NCBI GenBank assembly: GCA_018389105.1
Contig: JACATO010002455.1
Span: forward strand, 124,001 to 188,000
DNA from: Nautilus pompilius
Taxonomy: Eukaryota; Mollusca; Cephalopoda; Nautilida; Nautilidae
DNA: 64,000 bases
Reading direction: 5' to 3'
Part shown: piece after piece, positions 60,007 through 64,000 of the stretch
Position numbering within the stretch: the first letter of the stretch is position 1
Layout of the letters: each line of letters begins with the position of its first letter
Notes under the pieces: generated by a model
Databases searched by the model: none
What the model was told of the DNA's origin: nothing
Seen by the model: the letters and a program-made list of their open reading frames with translations, nothing else
Program-made: the position numbers and the translations under genes

Positions 60007-60082
60007 TATATATAAATTACCACTCTTTGTGTTAACAATGATAGTGACAACCATTTTGAAAAAAACACCTTATATATGTGTA

Positions 60083-61286
60083 CAGTATTGTAAATAATTA
60101 TGGAAACAGAGAGAAACTTGATATTAAATGCAAATAACACGGGATAGAATAGCATCTCATTTTGAAAACTAAAATGCTTCATAGTATAGACATATGTTGG
60201 TATAGTACAGTGATTGGTTGTCATGCAAACAGTCAGAAGTTTCCACACCTCAAGAAAGATTATAAAGACATAAGCAGTGGTATTATTGTCGAGTGGTAAA
60301 TATCAGCTGGCAAGGGTATGGATATTAAAGTCTTTCAGAAGCTGTATGCAAGACTCTGGGAGGATACATGAAACTGGTACTGTTGGCAATAATTTGCTCT
60401 AGAAGGGAAGCCCAAACTCTCCAAAAGTGTTGTTATGTACCTGAGGGTACGTTCTCTACGTGACAGACGACGGACATCTAAAAACAGAAAAATATACACT
60501 AGCGCGAAATATTTTCAATGGGTGTGTAACTTACCTCCTCCACAAAAAAAAAAAAAAATTGCTGAAGCGAGACAACCAAACGAAGGGGCTGGAATGGGCG
60601 ACTAAACGGAACAGTGCGATGAACGAACCTGGAGAAGGATGCTCTTTTACAGGTGAGTCCAAGTTCGAACTGTTCGGCAATAATCAACAGCAGTTTGGTC
60701 GAGTTCGAACCAGAGAGCGGTACAACAATAAAGACAGCTACAGTGAAGCGTGTGGGGGCGTGGATATTTTCATAAAATCGAAGGTAGACTGACTGCCGAC
60801 AGGTTCTCATCCGTCATACTATTCCCTCAGAAAGACATCTCGGTGGACAGGGATTCATTTGTCTTCCACCAACAAAACAATAACCCCAAGCATTCAGCCA
60901 CTGTAGTGACAAACTATCTGGAATGTGACGAGGCTCATGAAACAACACTCACAAAGATGCCTTGGGGAGCAGAAAGTCCTGGTGTGAACATCATTGTGCC
61001 TATACGGGGTTGGTTATATGGCTACTGAGAAAGTCAAGCGGCAACCAAACGTCTTGGAAGAATTGTTGGAAGTGCCACAGGATATTGCGAACATCCCAGG
61101 CTTACAATGATAACCTGTAAAAAACAAAGGGCTCACACGCTAGTGCACTGCACAAACTTATTCGTTTTGTTTTTATACATTTTTCTATAGTAATACATTG
61201 TGTATATATTATATGTATCTCTCAATTGCAATCACTCAATATTTGTCTACATCCTGAGACTGCTTTCATAATCATTTCCAATACTG
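60083..61286 (+). mobile_element. Tc1 transposon, decayed
   Basis: The left end CAGTATTGTAAATAATTATG is mirrored by the right end, read in reverse, CAGTATTGGAAATGATTATG (2 differences in 20). TA lies before the left end; the right flank is now part of a TG/TA microsatellite, so its TA is not clear. The element is 1,204 bp, slightly short of a usual Tc1 element (about 1.3-1.6 kb). It carries transposase remains. It starts only about 75 bases after the previous relic, so two unrelated Tc1/mariner insertions lie almost end to end. Confidence 0.85.
60430..61020 (+). pseudogene. Tc1 transposase relic (DD34E type)
   Basis: Recognisable pieces are KLSKSVVMYLRVRSLRDRRR upstream (60.41-60.48 kb) and, further on in several frames, SKFELFGNNQQQFGR (60,655-60,700), IEGRLTADRFSSVI and DSFVFHQQNNNPKHSATVV (60,860-60,915), where Tc1 enzymes usually have FQQDNDPKHTA; the catalytic Asp reads N here. 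AESPGVN then replaces the usual SPDLNPIE. At least three frameshifts and some stops, plus the changed catalytic residue, make it inactive. Confidence 0.82.
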
Positions 61287-62245
61287 TGTGTGTGTGTGTA
61301 TATATAAAAACGACAGACAACGAGAAGCAGTATCAGTAACCTCCTTGTTCTTTACGCCACAAAAGTAAAAAAAAATGAATTCTTATCAAGAATTGGTATA
61401 TATTCGTTAACCGTCTACCTAAATTAAAGTTCGATTTCGGTGGCGTCGGTCCGAGGTACGACATCCAGGCCCGAACCCGGCACCGCCCTTTCCTACTTTC
61501 GGGAGTTTCCCAAAGTCGTAATGGTTTTCTGTCTTCTCGAATTAACGAGACTGATGAGGATGGGGGATTCAGTGGTTCTTTTGCCACGTTTAAACTAAAC
61601 GAAAACGAAATTTAAAAGCGCGTTTATCTCTGGCGTCCGGCGGCTGATGTGGATGTAAGTTCCTCTGAGTTACAGCAGTTAATATCCAGAATCGTTGCTC
61701 TCGATTATAGAATACGTGCTGAATCCACTGCGATTTTGAGAACACGGAGTAACGGTCGCTGATCCAGCTAATTTTGGAATATATCACCTGGGCTGAGATT
61801 ACGGAATTATAGAAGAAGAAGACATATTTCCGGAGAAAGGTCGGTCGGTCCGACGGGTGACGGTGCTATATAGTTTTCGGTTCACACGCTCTAATACTTG
61901 TTGTTTTCATTTTTTTTTTTGGAAACAGGAAGTCGCCTTTACCTATACGTACTTTCTTCTGATCCGATCAGCAGCACCACCTTAATTGTATCATTAAAAG
62001 TGCAGACAACAGCATCCAATCGTGGCTAACCCGTCCTTAGAGTGTCTGTCCCTTGTTTCCTTCCGTTTTCCTTTTCCTGGCTGCTTCAATTGTTCATGGT
62101 TTCTGAACAAGACCGTTCACCCACAGTCTGGACGACGGTTCGCGGTGTGCATACGTGCGGACTGATACTCTACAGGCGTTCAAATGAAACCAGGCTGAAT
62201 AAAGATCCGGCCTAGTTGTATCTGGCTGGATTTCATTTGAACAGT
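61287..62245. other. Non-coding stretch, no gene recognised
   Basis: A TG/TA microsatellite lies at 61,286-61,306. Short frames only, none with a recognisable domain. Confidence 0.4.
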
Positions 62246-62258
62246 CTCTCTCTCTCTT

Positions 62259-62304
<46 letters not shown>

Positions 62305-62323
62305 CATCCCTTCCTCTCTCTTT

Positions 62324-62374
<51 letters not shown>

Positions 62375-62418
62375 TTTTCGACGTCATCTCTCTCTCTCTC
62401 CATCCCTTCCTCTCTCTT

Positions 62419-62487
<69 letters not shown>

Positions 62488-62538
62488 TTTTCGACGTCAT
62501 CTCTCTCTCTCTCTCTCCTTTTTCGACGTCATCTCTCT

Positions 62539-62592
<54 letters not shown>
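62246..62592. repeat. (CT)n tract with repeated TTTTTCGACGTCATC spacer
   Basis: About 350 bases of CT dinucleotide. TTTTTCGACGTCATCTCT occurs three times (near 62,374, 62,487 and 62,519). CCATCCCTTCCTCTCTCTTTC also occurs twice. The unequal spacing suggests repeated duplication by slippage or unequal exchange. Open frames through it are artefacts. Confidence 0.95.
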
Positions 62593-62594
<2 letters not shown>

Positions 62595-64000
62595 CAACCT
62601 GTGTTTAGAAGTGAATTTTGCATTAGTTGGAGTCTGCCTAATCTCTGGACCGGTGGAGTCGACAATGTTTCTATTACCGGGCCAGAAATGCGCCGAAGAT
62701 GACGATCTTCTAATAGCCCTAGAATTATTAATCGTCGCTTCTCGGCCATTGGATGACCGTGCAGGAGAAGCAGAGTCTAAATAGAACCAATCAGAAAGAG
62801 TTCGCTTTAAAGGGAGGTAATTTTTTTTTTTTTCATAATTCTTAGACGTTTATTTTTTGTTGTTGTTGTTGTTCTTTTTTAAAAAGGGAATCGTTGCTAA
62901 ATTCTCACGTTGGCTTTAGTTTAGGGTATTTCTTCCGGGCGATGTCCGTAATGACGAGGGCCCCCCCCCCGCCGTGGAAGAAGTGGCCGGGGTTTGCTCG
63001 GCGAGGTCCGTGACCGGGAGATCGTTTGTGTGATGAGTGGCTGGCTGACATCTCGACCCCGACCGTCATCGAAAAGCGCCAGCTTGCGCCTGTCAAAGCC
63101 CCTCCACCCCGGTGGCTGCGGCAAGCACGAGCGAGGGAAAACATGTCGGTCCCCCACCGCCCGAGCTCCGTTTACCCGCTAGTGCCAGCGATAATAAACA
63201 CGTCTGCGATATGTGTACGGAACGGGTCGACGAGGGATTACGTAAAAAAAAAATATGGCCGTCCCTCGCGAGGAGGTCGGGCCAAGATGGCGGGCGGCGT
63301 GTCAGCGGGTCGACGACAGCCATGTTCCGCGTCATCACTCAGCAAAGCGCGCGTCTGACGTCTTCTCCATCCTCTTCCTGTTTTGACGAATGACCGACGG
63401 GTTTACGATTTCCGAGGTTTCCTCCCTCCGGGGAGGAGGAGCTTTCCGAAGAGAACCGTTCTGGTCCTCCTCCTCCTCTCTCTCCTCCCCCCCACCGGGC
63501 CGGGGCTGCGACTAAGAAGCATGTATGTGACGACAGCGTGTAAACAGATTAATTTACAGGTGTTTCCCGTATCGAAAACAAGCTGTAAACTGTCGCCAGG
63601 AAGGAATACGACGACCGGCGTGATTTATAACCCCCGCCCGGCACGGTTGTCCGGTCGTTTCGTTTTGGAACGCGAATCCCATTGTTGGATCTAACCCGCT
63701 GAGATTGGGGCGTGGAGACATAAAACGGAACGGACTCCGATGTTTAGCATTGTGGTGAGGCGCGAAGAAATAATCGTATTGCTCACTGACCCCGCTCCGG
63801 GAGAAGTCTCGCTGGCTTTGCGTTATAGCCACATTCACCGTGTTCAACAAGCGTGAAATTCTCGACACGGCCTTTGTGGGGGGGGTGTATAACAGGGGGG
63901 GGTAATTCGCCATGATTTACGGCTTTGGAGGGAGGGATGATAAAGAGTCATCTCGGAACTCATCGGTGTAATTTGACGACATTAAACCCCCGCAGACTCT
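62593..64000. other. CpG-rich stretch, possible host promoter region
   Basis: From about 62,930 to 63,700 the sequence is rich in CpG and carries a YY1-like CAAGATGGCGGGCGGCG near 63,284. Animal housekeeping promoters often have AAGATGGCGGC at or just after the start of transcription. Open frames of 60-119 codons overlap on both strands, and none shows a domain I recognise. No start-exon-splice pattern can be confirmed, so a promoter is only a suggestion. A G-run lies near 63,878-63,902. Confidence 0.35.

Noticed and set aside
62216-62749. 130-codon Ser/Leu frame and - strand Arg/Glu frame
   Set aside because: Translated CT microsatellite.

Overview
This looks like a gene-poor stretch of an animal (invertebrate) nuclear genome that is dominated by mobile DNA. 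I see no host protein-coding gene I can support: no run of exons with recognisable domains, no operon structure, no rRNA and no intact tRNA. The reasons for calling it metazoan are the mix of elements (Polinton/Maverick fossils, a ZBED5-like hAT, a FLYWCH-MULE, Tigger/pogo, mariner and Tc1 elements, a tRNA-headed SINE with a CAA-type tail) and very long CT, GA and CAT microsatellites. A mollusc or other lophotrochozoan would fit, but this is a guess from general impression, not proof.

Layout. 1-26,400 is moderately GC-rich non-coding DNA with CT/GA microsatellites, a decayed mariner (13,036-14,319), a tRNA-like SINE piece, a small TIR element (20,657-20,864), a 71-bp repeat present in opposite orientations near 9.1 and 15.0 kb, and an 88-bp four-unit minisatellite (25,123-25,474). 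From about 26.4 to 50.0 kb lies an AT-rich island made mostly of two old Polinton copies in the same orientation. The parts visible are integrase on the + strand, and protein-primed DNA polymerase B, packaging ATPase and capsid-type proteins on the - strand. Both copies are broken in many places.

Copy 1 (about 26.4-36.6 kb) was later hit by a FLYWCH-MULE with terminal inverted repeats (27,294-29,542), itself carrying a SINE with a perfect 14-bp target duplication (27,710-28,050), by a Tigger element (33,305-34,371), and by a nearly whole hAT element with a perfect 8-bp target duplication (36,572-39,115). Copy 2 (about 40.4-50.0 kb) lacks these insertions. Two blocks of the copies are about 98-99% identical by eye, while the DNA between them is clearly diverged, which points to gene conversion or recombination between the two.

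50-64 kb returns to GC-richer non-coding DNA with tandem repeats, a triple CACGTGACGT-type repeat, a long purine tract ending in a G-quadruplex-like motif, a two-length minisatellite (58,915-59,156), two neighbouring Tc1/mariner relics (ending at 60,006 and starting at 60,083) and a CpG-rich stretch with a YY1-like AAGATGGCGG motif near 63.3 kb that may lie near a host promoter.
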